A stretch of DNA of 64,000 nucleotides from Micavibrio sp. UBA7657 (lineage in GTDB: Bacteria > Pseudomonadota > Alphaproteobacteria > Micavibrionales > Micavibrionaceae): NCBI GenBank assembly GCA_002483465.1, contig DLHX01000018.1, forward strand, positions 98,802-162,801, written 5' to 3'. Below are positions 44,297-53,130 of the stretch, one piece after another (positions within the stretch are counted from its first letter, which is position 1; each line of letters opens with the position of its first letter). A program made the position numbers and the translations under genes. A model generated the notes under the pieces. It saw only the letters and a list, made by a program, of their open reading frames with translations, did not search any database and was not told the DNA's origin.

Positions 44297-47131
44297 TTAA
44301 ACAATTGCAGGCGAGCCGGAGGGCGGGCTTAGATTGTCATCGAAGCTGAACGTCGCGGCGTCGACATTTTTAAGCAGGGCAAGCGCAACGGCGGGAGCTA
44401 TGCCGCCGCCATCAGAATCGAACGAGAAGACGGCATTGCCGTTGCCATCATCGGCGATGCCGACATAACCGTCGAGGACAGGATTGCTGCCGCCATAGCC
44501 GGCGAGCTCGAGCAGGATATCGATGTTGAGGATATCGCCGCCGGGGCCTGTGATGAAGTCTTCTATGACATCGGCATATTCGAGACCGGCCGCGGCGACG
44601 GGCGGCGCAAAAACTTCGTCCCAGACGCTTTTGTCGAAAATGAAGGAGTCGGAACCACCACCGCCATAGAGCGTGTCGGTGCCCGCGCCCGCCACGATCA
44701 TGTCGTTTCCATCCAGTGCTTCGATTTTATCATTGCCGAGTGTTCCTATTATAAGGTCCGGCGAGGATGTGCCGTCGATGTCGAGGCCGCTGATGAGTGG
44801 TGGTGCGGTTTCAAGGTGAATGATCAGGTTATGTTCGACAGAGAAGCTGGCGATATCAACATCGGCGAGCGTTGCGAGATATTTTGGGCCGGAGCCACCG
44901 GGGCCGTTCGCGTCGAAGTATAATTTCGTGCGGGTGCCATCGGCGACGAGCTTGAAATAGCCATCGGCAATCGGGTCGTCGCCTGTGTAGCCTATGCCCG
45001 TAAGAAGGCCACTGATATCGACGCGGTCGCCGCCTTCACCGGCCTGAAATTTATTTATAAAATCGGCATGAAGCGAGACATCGGGCAGCAAATCTGCGCC
45101 GAAAACAATTGTGTCACGGTCGGACGCCGCGGTTATGCTGTCTTTGCCCTGCCCGCCTTCCAGAATATTCACGCCGCCGATTGCGATGATTTTATCGACG
45201 CCTGCCATGCCATGAATTTCGCTGCCTGTGCCGAGGCCGGTGAGACGGTCGTCGCCGGTTGTTCCGTTTATAACGCTCGGCCCATTGTTCGAGGCGGGAT
45301 GAATTGTCAGGTCAGCCAGCGCACGCACGGGATAAGGACCGGGGTTAGTGATCACGTGGTTGGTACCAAAATCAGCTGAGATGAATCCCGCGAGACGGTC
45401 GCCCATAATTTCACGGTCGTCGTAATCCATGTGCCAGACATCGGTGGGAAACGTGACGGGGTCGCTGTCGTGCAACATTCGAAGGTCACTGTAATTCGCA
45501 GCAAGATGGATATCGGCGCGTTCCAGCGCCATGTCTTCCTGTGCGGTGTGCAAAAGATCGAGCCCGCGCAAAACGAGCGCGATTTCCGCTTCGCTTTCGC
45601 CTGCCACGCGCGCGGCATCGACGTTATAGCGCCCGGTTTCCATGATATAGAACTGGATGTCGTCGCCAAGGCGGGCCTTGATGTAATCGAACACGTCATA
45701 GGTAGCATCTATGTAGCGATCGACATTGGCCTGAAAATTCGGTGCCTTGCCCAGAAGCCGCGTTTCAGCCTCGCCCTGCCCCCAGACCACAACAGGTGTA
45801 ACCACGCCGCGCGCGCGAAGGTCGGCTATTTGTGTGGCCATGATGTCGACGGCGCGAAGCAGGACTTCTCCGGGGCGATTTTGATCGGGATACCACCAGA
45901 TTTGATCTGGTTTGTAACTGGTGTTGCGGTTGCCATCGACCGTCGTGCCGCCTACGGCGATATCAATCGGCGTGCCGCCGTCGCGCTGAAGCGTAATGAC
46001 TTCATCGTAATCAGTTGTAGCCAGAAGCCCGTCTCGCAGACGGCTCGCGCCGGATTCACCGTCGGTGCCGCCTGTGCTGAGTCCTTTGGCATTCGACTGG
46101 CCGAGAATGGCGGCGTATAAAATAGAGGGCGAATTGATGATGAGATTATTGATTGTGAAATTCGCAAGCGGTGTATCGATAAGAGTGGCAAGATGCTGCG
46201 CGGCGGCGCTGCCGGAGCCGTCGGGATCGAACTGAATTCTTAAATCATCACCGTTGATAATGCCGAGTTTTATATAACCGTCGGTGATGGGGTTGGCACC
46301 CGCATAACCGACTTCCTGCAACAAGGCGCTTATGTCGATTTTATCGCTCGCGGTGAATTCGTATATATTGTCACGGTTATTCGCGATATTTCCCAAAATC
46401 GTGGCGTCGATAATGATTTTATCAACGTCAGTATCAATGCCGAGATAGATGTTGTCACGCCCCAAACCGGAATTAATGATGTCCGCCCCCGCTTCGCCAT
46501 AGAGGCGGTCGTCGCCGACGCCGCCCATGAGGTGATCGTTGCCGCCTCCACCATACAATCGATCAGCGCCGAGGCCGCCTATAATCGTATTGTTAACATT
46601 ATCCTGCCCGTCGATGCGGTCGGCGAAATCCGTACCGATGACGTTTTCAATCCCGATCAACATATCGTAGGAGCCATACCCGTCAGCAGTGACATGCGTC
46701 GTTTTGCTATTAAGAAACATTGTGACGCCAGATGTAGCGTCGCTATAACTGACCGTGTCGCGGTCGGTGGCCGGGTCACTTTCATTGCTGCCGACGATCA
46801 GATCGTTGCCCGCGCCGCCGCGCAGAATATCGTTGCCTGCATCGCCATAAACAACATCATCGCCCGCTCCCCCAGAGACGTAATCAGCGCCGCCCTGCGC
46901 CGATATAAAATCATGCGCGGCGGCAAGAACGATAAAATCAAGTTTTGTCGTGGACGGTGCGCTGCCCTGCGTATTTTTGAGATGCGTGCTGTATTGCGAG
47001 GGCGCAGGGTAAAGATGCAGATTGAGCCGGTTAAGCATCTGCGCGGAATCAATGGTCGTGCCGGGTGTGTCTGCAAATCCGTAGAAAGTCGTAAAGCCAG
47101 ACCACCAGGCGGGCTTGTTCACTATAGGCAT
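44297..47131 (-). CDS. RTX protein with SASA/SGNH-type esterase domain
   Basis: About 944 residues, no N-terminal signal peptide, consistent with type I secretion. Calcium-binding RTX nonapeptides occur near residues 80-115 (GGAGDDVVYGDAGNDILRGG) and 185-220, again near 640-680, and near the C-terminus (GNDMIVAGAGTDTLYGGGGSD). Between them, residues about 335-590 look like a sialate O-acetylesterase/SGNH hydrolase: YAAILGQSNAKG (nucleophile Ser), VVVWGQGEAE and DVWHMDYDDREIMGDRLA (His). A plausible role is deacetylation of exopolysaccharide. The start chosen has GGAG 8 bases upstream; a TTG-like extension of 10 residues is unlikely. Divergent from a second RTX gene. No type I secretion genes are in the window. 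Confidence 0.78.
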   Translation of the reverse strand: MPIVNKPAWWSGFTTFYGFADTPGTTIDSAQMLNRLNLHLYPAPSQYSTHLKNTQGSAPSTTKLDFIVLAAAHDFISAQGGADYVSGGAGDDVVYGDAGNDILRGGAGNDLIVGSNESDPATDRDTVSYSDATSGVTMFLNSKTTHVTADGYGSYDMLIGIENVIGTDFADRIDGQDNVNNTIIGGLGADRLYGGGGNDHLMGGVGDDRLYGEAGADIINSGLGRDNIYLGIDTDVDKIIIDATILGNIANNRDNIYEFTASDKIDISALLQEVGYAGANPITDGYIKLGIINGDDLRIQFDPDGSGSAAAQHLATLIDTPLANFTINNLIINSPSILYAAILGQSNAKGLSTGGTDGESGASRLRDGLLATTDYDEVITLQRDGGTPIDIAVGGTTVDGNRNTSYKPDQIWWYPDQNRPGEVLLRAVDIMATQIADLRARGVVTPVVVWGQGEAETRLLGKAPNFQANVDRYIDATYDVFDYIKARLGDDIQFYIMETGRYNVDAARVAGESEAEIALVLRGLDLLHTAQEDMALERADIHLAANYSDLRMLHDSDPVTFPTDVWHMDYDDREIMGDRLAGFISADFGTNHVITNPGPYPVRALADLTIHPASNNGPSVINGTTGDDRLTGLGTGSEIHGMAGVDKIIAIGGVNILEGGQGKDSITAASDRDTIVFGADLLPDVSLHADFINKFQAGEGGDRVDISGLLTGIGYTGDDPIADGYFKLVADGTRTKLYFDANGPGGSGPKYLATLADVDIASFSVEHNLIIHLETAPPLISGLDIDGTSSPDLIIGTLGNDKIEALDGNDMIVAGAGTDTLYGGGGSDSFIFDKSVWDEVFAPPVAAAGLEYADVIEDFITGPGGDILNIDILLELAGYGGSNPVLDGYVGIADDGNGNAVFSFDSDGGGIAPAVALALLKNVDAATFSFDDNLSPPSGSPAIV

Positions 47132-47540
47132 AGGGATTACTCCGATGAGGCGTAATATCAATGGATGCGCCCCAAACTAAGTTCCATTTGAGACAATTTT
47201 TATAGGATTATCTTCATCCTGCCTGGCCTTCAAAAATGAATCTGCCCGTTTGAAAATTTTTTACATGCTTAATTAAGAACATGTTCCCATTAGAAAAAAT
47301 CGGAAAAAGATATTTGAAAAAATCGTACTTTCTGTAACGGACTGAATTCAGACTGAAAATTGATTTCCATCCACACGGATGACAAGTTTTTTGAACTTAT
47401 TCTGGTTTTCAATTAAATATTTTTTTACTGTTCGGGAACCAAAATTAAAGAAACCAGATATTTGGTACCAAAAAAAATGTAAGTCCAAATCGGTGGGAAA
47501 TTAATCCCAAGCAGATAAACAGACAATCAGAGGTAAAAAC
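47132..47540. other. AT-rich divergent promoter region between two RTX genes
   Basis: No reading frame. Long A/T runs, consistent with low-melting promoters for both flanking genes. A TGGGA-N6-TCCCA inverted repeat lies at 47494-47509, 32 bases before the plus-strand ATG, and AGAGG precedes that ATG. CCAGATATTTGG at 47454-47465 is another short inverted repeat. No RNA gene recognised. Confidence 0.5.
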
Positions 47541-49973
47541 ATGGCCCTTCCTGTCGGCGTCAGCTATGACGCCCAAACCCTTACCTATGCCATTTCCACT
47601 GGCACATCCACGACATCCATCAAAAGCGTAATCGCCCAGGCCACGTCAGGGTCAACGATAGTTTTTGAGCGCGGCACGCATACGATTACGGATACATTGG
47701 AAATCACGCGCAACGACATCACGGTTAAAGGCGAAGGAAAAACCAATACAAAACTCGTTTTCGATTTTCCGGGTGATGCGGGTGACGGGATTCACGTGAA
47801 AGGATCCTACTCATCTTATTCCGGCATACTGAGCAGCAATGCCAGCGCGGGAAGCTCGACTGTGACATTAAAGAGCGTATCAGGATTAAAAGTTGGAGAC
47901 GTCCTGCATATTCAGCAGAAAAACACTTCAAGCTGGCTGGATGCAAACGGGTACGACAATATTTCGTCGAGTGATGCGGGAAAATTTCCGATCAATGAGA
48001 CACTTGTCGAGATTAAATCTATCAGCGGTAATACCGTCACACTGAAAACACCCGTGACGCATGCGATAAGCGCTTCGCTCTCGACTGTAGAAGTTATCAA
48101 GACGGTGGATAAGGTAACGCTCTCGGATTTCAGCCTGACTTACAATCTGGGGACACCTGACGCGGACGATATGAGCAATGCACGGCCACGCGATGCCGGG
48201 ACAATCGCCATATACATGGACAAGACGCAGGACGCGATAATTAAAAATGTGAATGTCACGAATGCACCATCACATAGTATCGAGTTTCGCACGAGCTTAA
48301 CGCCGAAAGTCGATAGCGTTAAAATTGACGGCGCACACAATAAAGGCGATGACGGCAACGGTTACGGCATCCAGGTTGCCGAAACCTATTACGGCGTCTT
48401 TGAGAATCTGGATATTCAGAATGTGCGTCATGCATTCGTGTTTTCGAGCTGGAATACGGAGGTGGGAAACAAAGTGCATATTACGTCGACCAACCGTGAC
48501 ATCAATTTTCACGGCGGGCCCGACTATAATAACGTCGTCACGGTGGATAGCGATATTTACAGGCTGGGCGACACGGTCTGGCGCATTGTCAGTCCCGGCG
48601 GCAGCATGCACCCCACAACTGATCTGTCCAAAAATACTGTTCTATTTGGTGTTGCCAGCGCAGGGTCCAAAGACGACGTCATACATGGGTGGGACAGCGG
48701 CGCATGGCTGGATGGGAATGACGGCAAGGACACGCTGCATGGCGGCGATAGCGCCGATGTTTTAATCGGCGGCCTGAAGAATGACACGCTGATCGGCGGC
48801 GGCGGGCGCGATAAATTCGTGTTCGAAGTCAATGGCGGCGTCGATACGATCAAGGATTTTAAAACTGCGAGCAGCGGTGATTACATCGTTTTGAACGGGT
48901 TCTCCGGTGTGACATCATTTTCGAAAGTGACGGTGAACTCGGCTTCAGGCGGGGTGAATCTCGTGGTCGGCGGAAAAACCATTGCTTATCTTGAAGGCGT
49001 CAGCAAAGCGGCGCTGACAGCCTCGCATTTCATTTTTAATGATAGTGATCTGACGAAAATTCCGGATGGTTTAATTCCGGCCCTGGAAAAGCCGGATGCT
49101 CCGCCGCCTGCGGTGCCGGAACTACCTCCTGTCATTCCACCTATCGTGATCCCCCCGATCATTGCCGGGTTGATCACGAGCCTGACGTCGAAAATTGAAT
49201 CCGTTATCGGCACGTCGTCTAATGAAACAATACGCGCTTATACCGCGCAGCTGACGGCGAACGACACGATTGATTTGAAAGCGGGTTTTGATACGCTGAA
49301 ATTTGAATCGACATCCTTGACCTTCAATAGCAGCCTGTATGCGAAACTGGATGGCATTGATAATATCGATGTGAGTGATGCGGGTCTGCGCGCCAAGCTC
49401 GTTCTCGACAGTACTTTCTTACAATCGACCGATGAAGGTGAGGTGACGGTTACTTATGGCTCGAAAGGGTTGGGCGGGCTGGATACGAGTGCTGTTGGCG
49501 CATCGCATAAAGTTTATCTGAACGGTAGCGGTGCGGCCAGTTTATCGGCGAGCGATGATACAGCTTATGTCGCGGACGGCAGCCAGGGACGCGTTTATGG
49601 CTTGTATGGCGATGACAGGCTGTACGGCAATGACGGTGCGGATTTCCTATATGGCGATACCGGCAACGACCTGCTGGTTGGGGGTCGCGGCGCGGATGTG
49701 CTGAGCGGTGGCGCAGGAGCAGATATATTCAGATATGAAGATATCCTGGATGGCGGTGATACGATTGTCGATTTTGGCAGCGGCGACTCTCTCGATCTTA
49801 CTGCCCTCCTCGCACATAATGGGTTCACGGATGTTAATGACGCAGTTGCGGGAGGATATCTTGAGATCGTTCAACATGGGGCGGATGTTCAAGTCACGGC
49901 TGAATCGCAGTTGCTGGTTACGGTGAAAAATTATAGTGCCGACGAAATGCATGCGAACGCATTGGCCGTATAG
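47541..49973 (+). CDS. RTX protein with right-handed parallel beta-helix
   Basis: 810 residues without a signal peptide. Residues about 10-330 read as a pectate-lyase-like parallel beta-helix (GSTIVFERGTHTITDTLEITRNDITVKGEG, then repeated strand-turn units such as DAIIKNVNVTNAPSHSIEFRTS). An RTX block follows at about 385-425 (WLDGNDGKDTLHGGDSADVLIGG). A Pro-rich linker follows (APPPAVPELPPVIPPIVIPP, about 518-545). A second RTX block is at about 690-735 (LYGNDGADFLYGDTGNDLLVGG). The terminal Asp/Leu-rich segment (IVDFGSGDSLDLTALLA) resembles the end of type I secreted proteins. Beta-helix plus RTX modules occur in alginate epimerases and polysaccharide lyases; no catalytic residues could be assigned. 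Confidence 0.75.
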   Translation: MALPVGVSYDAQTLTYAISTGTSTTSIKSVIAQATSGSTIVFERGTHTITDTLEITRNDITVKGEGKTNTKLVFDFPGDAGDGIHVKGSYSSYSGILSSNASAGSSTVTLKSVSGLKVGDVLHIQQKNTSSWLDANGYDNISSSDAGKFPINETLVEIKSISGNTVTLKTPVTHAISASLSTVEVIKTVDKVTLSDFSLTYNLGTPDADDMSNARPRDAGTIAIYMDKTQDAIIKNVNVTNAPSHSIEFRTSLTPKVDSVKIDGAHNKGDDGNGYGIQVAETYYGVFENLDIQNVRHAFVFSSWNTEVGNKVHITSTNRDINFHGGPDYNNVVTVDSDIYRLGDTVWRIVSPGGSMHPTTDLSKNTVLFGVASAGSKDDVIHGWDSGAWLDGNDGKDTLHGGDSADVLIGGLKNDTLIGGGGRDKFVFEVNGGVDTIKDFKTASSGDYIVLNGFSGVTSFSKVTVNSASGGVNLVVGGKTIAYLEGVSKAALTASHFIFNDSDLTKIPDGLIPALEKPDAPPPAVPELPPVIPPIVIPPIIAGLITSLTSKIESVIGTSSNETIRAYTAQLTANDTIDLKAGFDTLKFESTSLTFNSSLYAKLDGIDNIDVSDAGLRAKLVLDSTFLQSTDEGEVTVTYGSKGLGGLDTSAVGASHKVYLNGSGAASLSASDDTAYVADGSQGRVYGLYGDDRLYGNDGADFLYGDTGNDLLVGGRGADVLSGGAGADIFRYEDILDGGDTIVDFGSGDSLDLTALLAHNGFTDVNDAVAGGYLEIVQHGADVQVTAESQLLVTVKNYSADEMHANALAV

Positions 49974-49980
49974 AAAAAAG

Positions 49981-50029
49981 CGGGCGCTGTCTATATTTAT
50001 GTAAATACTAAGAGGGTGCCCTTTATTTT
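49981..50029 (+). terminator. Possible terminator after the beta-helix RTX gene
   Basis: GGGCGC pairs with GTGCCC (one G-U pair) around a long AT-rich loop that contains ATTTA-TG-TAAAT, followed by TTTATTTTT. Position directly after the stop supports termination; the loop is longer than usual. Confidence 0.4.
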
Positions 50030-50032
50030 TCC

Positions 50033-50061
50033 TTGAAATAACCCCCTCGCCCCTTTAGAGA
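50033..50061 (+). promoter_or_regulatory. Sigma-70-type promoter for tRNA-Val
   Basis: TTGAAA, exactly 17 bases, TAGAGA. The spacer is C-rich. Start point predicted near 50068, 14 bases before the mature tRNA 5' end. Confidence 0.6.
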
Positions 50062-50081
50062 TACTGGCTCAACCGCAGAGT

Positions 50082-50156
50082 GGGCAGTTAGCTCAGCGGT
50101 AGAGCACTAGCTCGACACGCTAGGGGTCACAGGTTCAATCCCTGTACTGCCCACCA
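50082..50156 (+). tRNA. tRNA-Val (anticodon GAC), CCA encoded, C33 variant
   Basis: Cloverleaf by eye: acceptor GGGCAGT paired with ACTGCCC, D stem GCTC/GAGC with a short AGCGGTA loop, anticodon stem CTAGC/GCTAG, T stem ACAGG/CCTGT with loop TTCAATC, discriminator A and genomic CCA. The 7-base anticodon loop reads TCGACAC, which places GAC at positions 34-36 (Val, GUC codons). Position 33, almost always T, is C here (base 50113). All stems are fully paired, so it does not look decayed. Confidence 0.9.
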
Positions 50157-50225
50157 TTTTCAAAAACAGTACGCTTTTATAGAGTACATCTTCTGGTTGT
50201 TTTGCACACTCAGATGCAATTGTCC

Positions 50226-50254
50226 TTGACTATGAAGCAGTACGTGTAAATATT
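50226..50254 (+). promoter_or_regulatory. Probable promoter of the M48 lipoprotein gene
   Basis: TTGACT, 17 bases, AATATT, giving a leader of about 25 bases before the ATG, with a G-run (CCGGGGGG) as ribosome site. Confidence 0.4.
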
Positions 50255-50288
50255 TTTAATTAAAAAAATATATCCGGGGGGATTTCTT

Positions 50289-51134
50289 ATGCGCTCATTC
50301 ATCATTTCTGCGTGCCTTCTTGTTTTAACCGGATGCACGGGATCGGCCTACCAGTTGCCGACCGTGGATGACGCGGCCCTGCAGGCGATGCAGGAAGATA
50401 TGTATGCAAACCGCGCCCCGCTCAAGATGCATCACCGCAGCAAATCTCAATATGAGAAGATGCTTGCGTCCATTAACAATCGCCTCGTCGAGAACGCGCA
50501 GCCCTTATGTGACCATGCAGGATATGTCAGCTGCCTTTTCCAGACGTCTTACAACGGGGGCGATGAGGCTAATGCCTATGCAAGCGAAGAATATAAAATC
50601 ACCGTTTACCGCGGGTTATTACAGTATCTTGAAAACGATGATGAAATAGCCGCAGTGGTCGCACATGAAATGGGCCATCATCTTGCGCAACATAATAAAG
50701 AAAAAGGGGAAAATATCGCCACGGGCGCAGTTGTTACAGGTGTTCTCGCCGCTGTGCTTGTGGGTGCGTCAAGCGCCAACAACCCATATTATACCTCTTA
50801 TAATCAACAGCAGGACTCTGCAGCCGTTCAGGATATGATGGAATTTGGCGCCGAGATGGGCTCAATCAGCTATTCGAAGGAGCAGGAACGCGAAGCCGAT
50901 CTGCTCGGGGCCTATTTGCTCGCACGCGCGGGTTATGATCTTGACCGTGCAAAAAATACCCTGGTTGTGCTGTCAAAATTGCCCGGCGGTACTGACAGGT
51001 CAAGGGCATCGCTTACGGATACACACCCCGCGAGCGCCGAGCGGCTGGTCGCATGGGAAAAGGCCATCGAGGAAGTTCGTAATAATCATTCGAAGCTCCC
51101 GTATCTTAAAGAAGATAACGCCGAAAGCGATTAA
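50289..51134 (+). CDS. M48-family zinc metalloprotease lipoprotein
   Basis: A lipoprotein signal with lipobox LTGC (SACLLVLTGCTGS) anchors the protein, probably in the periplasm. The zinc site HExxH is in VVAHEMGHHLAQHN near residue 125. The third ligand Glu is in KEQEREADLLGAYLLARAGYD near residue 203, as in LoiP/BepA-like M48C peptidases. A Gly/Ala-rich hydrophobic stretch (ATGAVVTGVLAAVLVGAS) follows the HExxH. Length (281) fits the small M48 lipoproteins that handle outer-membrane protein quality control; this role is by family analogy. Confidence 0.88.
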   Translation: MRSFIISACLLVLTGCTGSAYQLPTVDDAALQAMQEDMYANRAPLKMHHRSKSQYEKMLASINNRLVENAQPLCDHAGYVSCLFQTSYNGGDEANAYASEEYKITVYRGLLQYLENDDEIAAVVAHEMGHHLAQHNKEKGENIATGAVVTGVLAAVLVGASSANNPYYTSYNQQQDSAAVQDMMEFGAEMGSISYSKEQEREADLLGAYLLARAGYDLDRAKNTLVVLSKLPGGTDRSRASLTDTHPASAERLVAWEKAIEEVRNNHSKLPYLKEDNAESD

Positions 51135-51175
51135 TCTAAATTGAAGAAACGCCATAAAACCAGTAGGCTGCGCAG

Positions 51176-52303
51176 ATGAAAAAAATTCTCATCAGTGGGG
51201 CAGGTATTGGGGGATTGGCTGCGGCGATCCGTCTGTCTCATAACAATTACGACGTTACGGTCGTTGAAAAAAACAAACTTTCGCGCACGGGCGGGTATCT
51301 CGTGGCCCTGTCGCATCAATCGTACATTTTCGCGGAGGAAATGGGGCTTATTCCCGACCTGAAGCCTTTTGATCTCGGCATCATGTCGTCCAGTTACCAT
51401 GATAAAAAAGGCCGCAACCTGCTGGCCCTCGACTATGGGAAGATGATGGAAGGGCTGGATATTATCCAGCTGATGCGCGGCGATCTGGCGCATGTTTTGT
51501 ACCAACACGCGGAGAAACGGTGCGACATTCGCTTCGGAGATACGATAAAGGCGATCGATGGTTCGCAGGTTACATTCGCTTCCGGCAAGCATGAAGAATT
51601 CGACATCATTATCGGCGCTGACGGCGTGCATTCGGGCGTGCGCGACGTTGCATTTGATGACAGCGATGTGACTCACAATTATCTTGATCTGCATTGCGCC
51701 GCTTTTCGTTTGCCAAATATTCTTGGCCTCGAGAAAGAATTTCAGACCCACATGGAACGCAACCGCTATATGGCGGCATTTAATACGCTGGATGGCGATC
51801 TCGGCGCTGTGTTTGTCTGGGCGAATGATGCGAGGAGTTTGCCGCCACCGGAAGCGCGGCAAAATGCGTTTATGCAGGCCTTCGCCGGAAGCGGCGAAAC
51901 AATCGAAAAAGTTTTGCCGTACTGCCCCGAGGGCGGACCTCCTTACATGGACGTTTTGAGCCAGATTTACATGCCGGTGTGGCATAAAGGGCGCAGTGTG
52001 CTGGTTGGCGATGCGGCGCATTGTTTGACTTTGTTTTCCGGGCGCGGCGCGGCGGCGGCTTTTGCGGGTGCCTGCAGGCTGTGCAATGCCATCATTGCCA
52101 ACGACACGCCGGAAGCGGCATTTAAAGCCTATGAGGCGGAGATGCGCCCGATTATTAACGAGATCATGCCGGCAACGCGCGGCGCTGTGAAATGGTATGT
52201 GCCGATGAGCGCAAAAAACCATATCCTGCGCGATTCACTGATGCGCTATGTGCCCAATTCCGTATTCCGGCAGTATTTTAAAATGAAATATTCGAACGTG
52301 TGA
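51176..52303 (+). CDS. FAD-dependent monooxygenase (PHBH/UbiH superfamily)
   Basis: Flavoprotein of 375 residues. The N-terminal KILISGAGIGGLAAAIRLSHNNYDVTVVEKN is the Rossmann dinucleotide motif with the acidic ribose ligand. The DG motif is FDIIIGADGVHSGVRD near residue 150. The second FAD motif is VLVGDAAHCLTLFSGRGAAAAFAGA near residue 280. The substrate is unknown. Translationally coupled to the deacetylase gene downstream (TGATG), which is unexpected for an aromatic hydroxylase and may hint at modification of a lipid or envelope compound. Confidence 0.85.
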   Translation: MKKILISGAGIGGLAAAIRLSHNNYDVTVVEKNKLSRTGGYLVALSHQSYIFAEEMGLIPDLKPFDLGIMSSSYHDKKGRNLLALDYGKMMEGLDIIQLMRGDLAHVLYQHAEKRCDIRFGDTIKAIDGSQVTFASGKHEEFDIIIGADGVHSGVRDVAFDDSDVTHNYLDLHCAAFRLPNILGLEKEFQTHMERNRYMAAFNTLDGDLGAVFVWANDARSLPPPEARQNAFMQAFAGSGETIEKVLPYCPEGGPPYMDVLSQIYMPVWHKGRSVLVGDAAHCLTLFSGRGAAAAFAGACRLCNAIIANDTPEAAFKAYEAEMRPIINEIMPATRGAVKWYVPMSAKNHILRDSLMRYVPNSVFRQYFKMKYSNV

Positions 52304-53130
52304 TGGACGAGACAATTACATTCACATTGGATCTGGAAGATCATCGGCCTGATGAGTCCCTGCCCGTGCGTTATCCGGAGATGACAGAAAAAATTCTGGA
52401 ATTTCTGGATCGGTGGAATATCAAAGCCACGGTGTTCACGGTTGGGTCGCTGGCAAAAAAAGATCCTGAAACTGTCCGCAAGGTGCACGCGGCGGGTCAT
52501 GAAATCGCGCATCATTCCTACGATCACATCACGCTGAACAGGCAAAGCCCGGCGGAATTTCGTGAAGATACACGCCGCGCGAAAGAAGTGATTGAAGATG
52601 TTATCGGGGAAGAAGTGCGCGGATACCGGGCGCCGGTTTTTTCGCTGACACGCCAGACGATCTGGGCGGTGGATATTTTAAAGGAACTCGGATTTACTTA
52701 CTCTTCAAGTGTATTGCCTGCGGCCAACCCCCTGCATGGCATCCCCGGCGCGCCGCACACACCGTTTCGCTGGAGCAACGGTTTGCTCGAGATCCCCGCG
52801 CCGGTCGGCAAGATCGGGCCATTTTTAATGCCTTATCTGGGTGGTTTTTATTTCCGTTATCTGCCTTATCCAATTGTTCGCAGGCAAATTAAAAAAGCCG
52901 ATGACGGCGCCGCGCTATGGACGTACTGGCATCCTTATGATTTTGATGCGGACGAAAAAAACTGGCGCATCAAGAATGCATCGATGCCTGTGAGCATGTT
53001 GCTGTGGCTGAACAGAAAAAGCACATTTAAGAAGCTCGGCAGGCTGGCTGAAAATTTTAAATTTGATGCACCACTCCGTGACCGGAATTTCGGCAGCGAT
53101 TTAAAAATTATCGATCCAGCTACACTATAG
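52303..53130 (+). CDS. Polysaccharide deacetylase (NodB domain, XrtA-associated type)
   Basis: Carbohydrate esterase 4-like. Motif 1 Asp is in ITFTLDLEDHRPDE, and the zinc histidines are in GHEIAHHSYDHITLN. Motif 3 is RGYRAPVFSLT, and the family ending TYWHPYDFDADE is present. This form resembles the deacetylases linked to XrtA/PEP-CTERM polysaccharide loci. It has no signal peptide and is likely cytoplasmic, acting on a glycan precursor. The ATG overlaps the previous stop; the 3' end overlaps the convergent FemAB gene by 11 bases. Confidence 0.85.
   Translation: MDETITFTLDLEDHRPDESLPVRYPEMTEKILEFLDRWNIKATVFTVGSLAKKDPETVRKVHAAGHEIAHHSYDHITLNRQSPAEFREDTRRAKEVIEDVIGEEVRGYRAPVFSLTRQTIWAVDILKELGFTYSSSVLPAANPLHGIPGAPHTPFRWSNGLLEIPAPVGKIGPFLMPYLGGFYFRYLPYPIVRRQIKKADDGAALWTYWHPYDFDADEKNWRIKNASMPVSMLLWLNRKSTFKKLGRLAENFKFDAPLRDRNFGSDLKIIDPATL

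Noticed and set aside
44670..46870. Repeated GGxGxDxL-coding segments considered as a DNA repeat array or CRISPR
   Set aside because: The periodicity is in the protein (RTX nonapeptides); the DNA units are not identical and lack spacers. No CRISPR array was seen anywhere in the window.
51131..52222. 363-codon open frame on the minus strand
   Set aside because: Antisense to the FAD monooxygenase with intact GxGxxG and GDAAH motifs.
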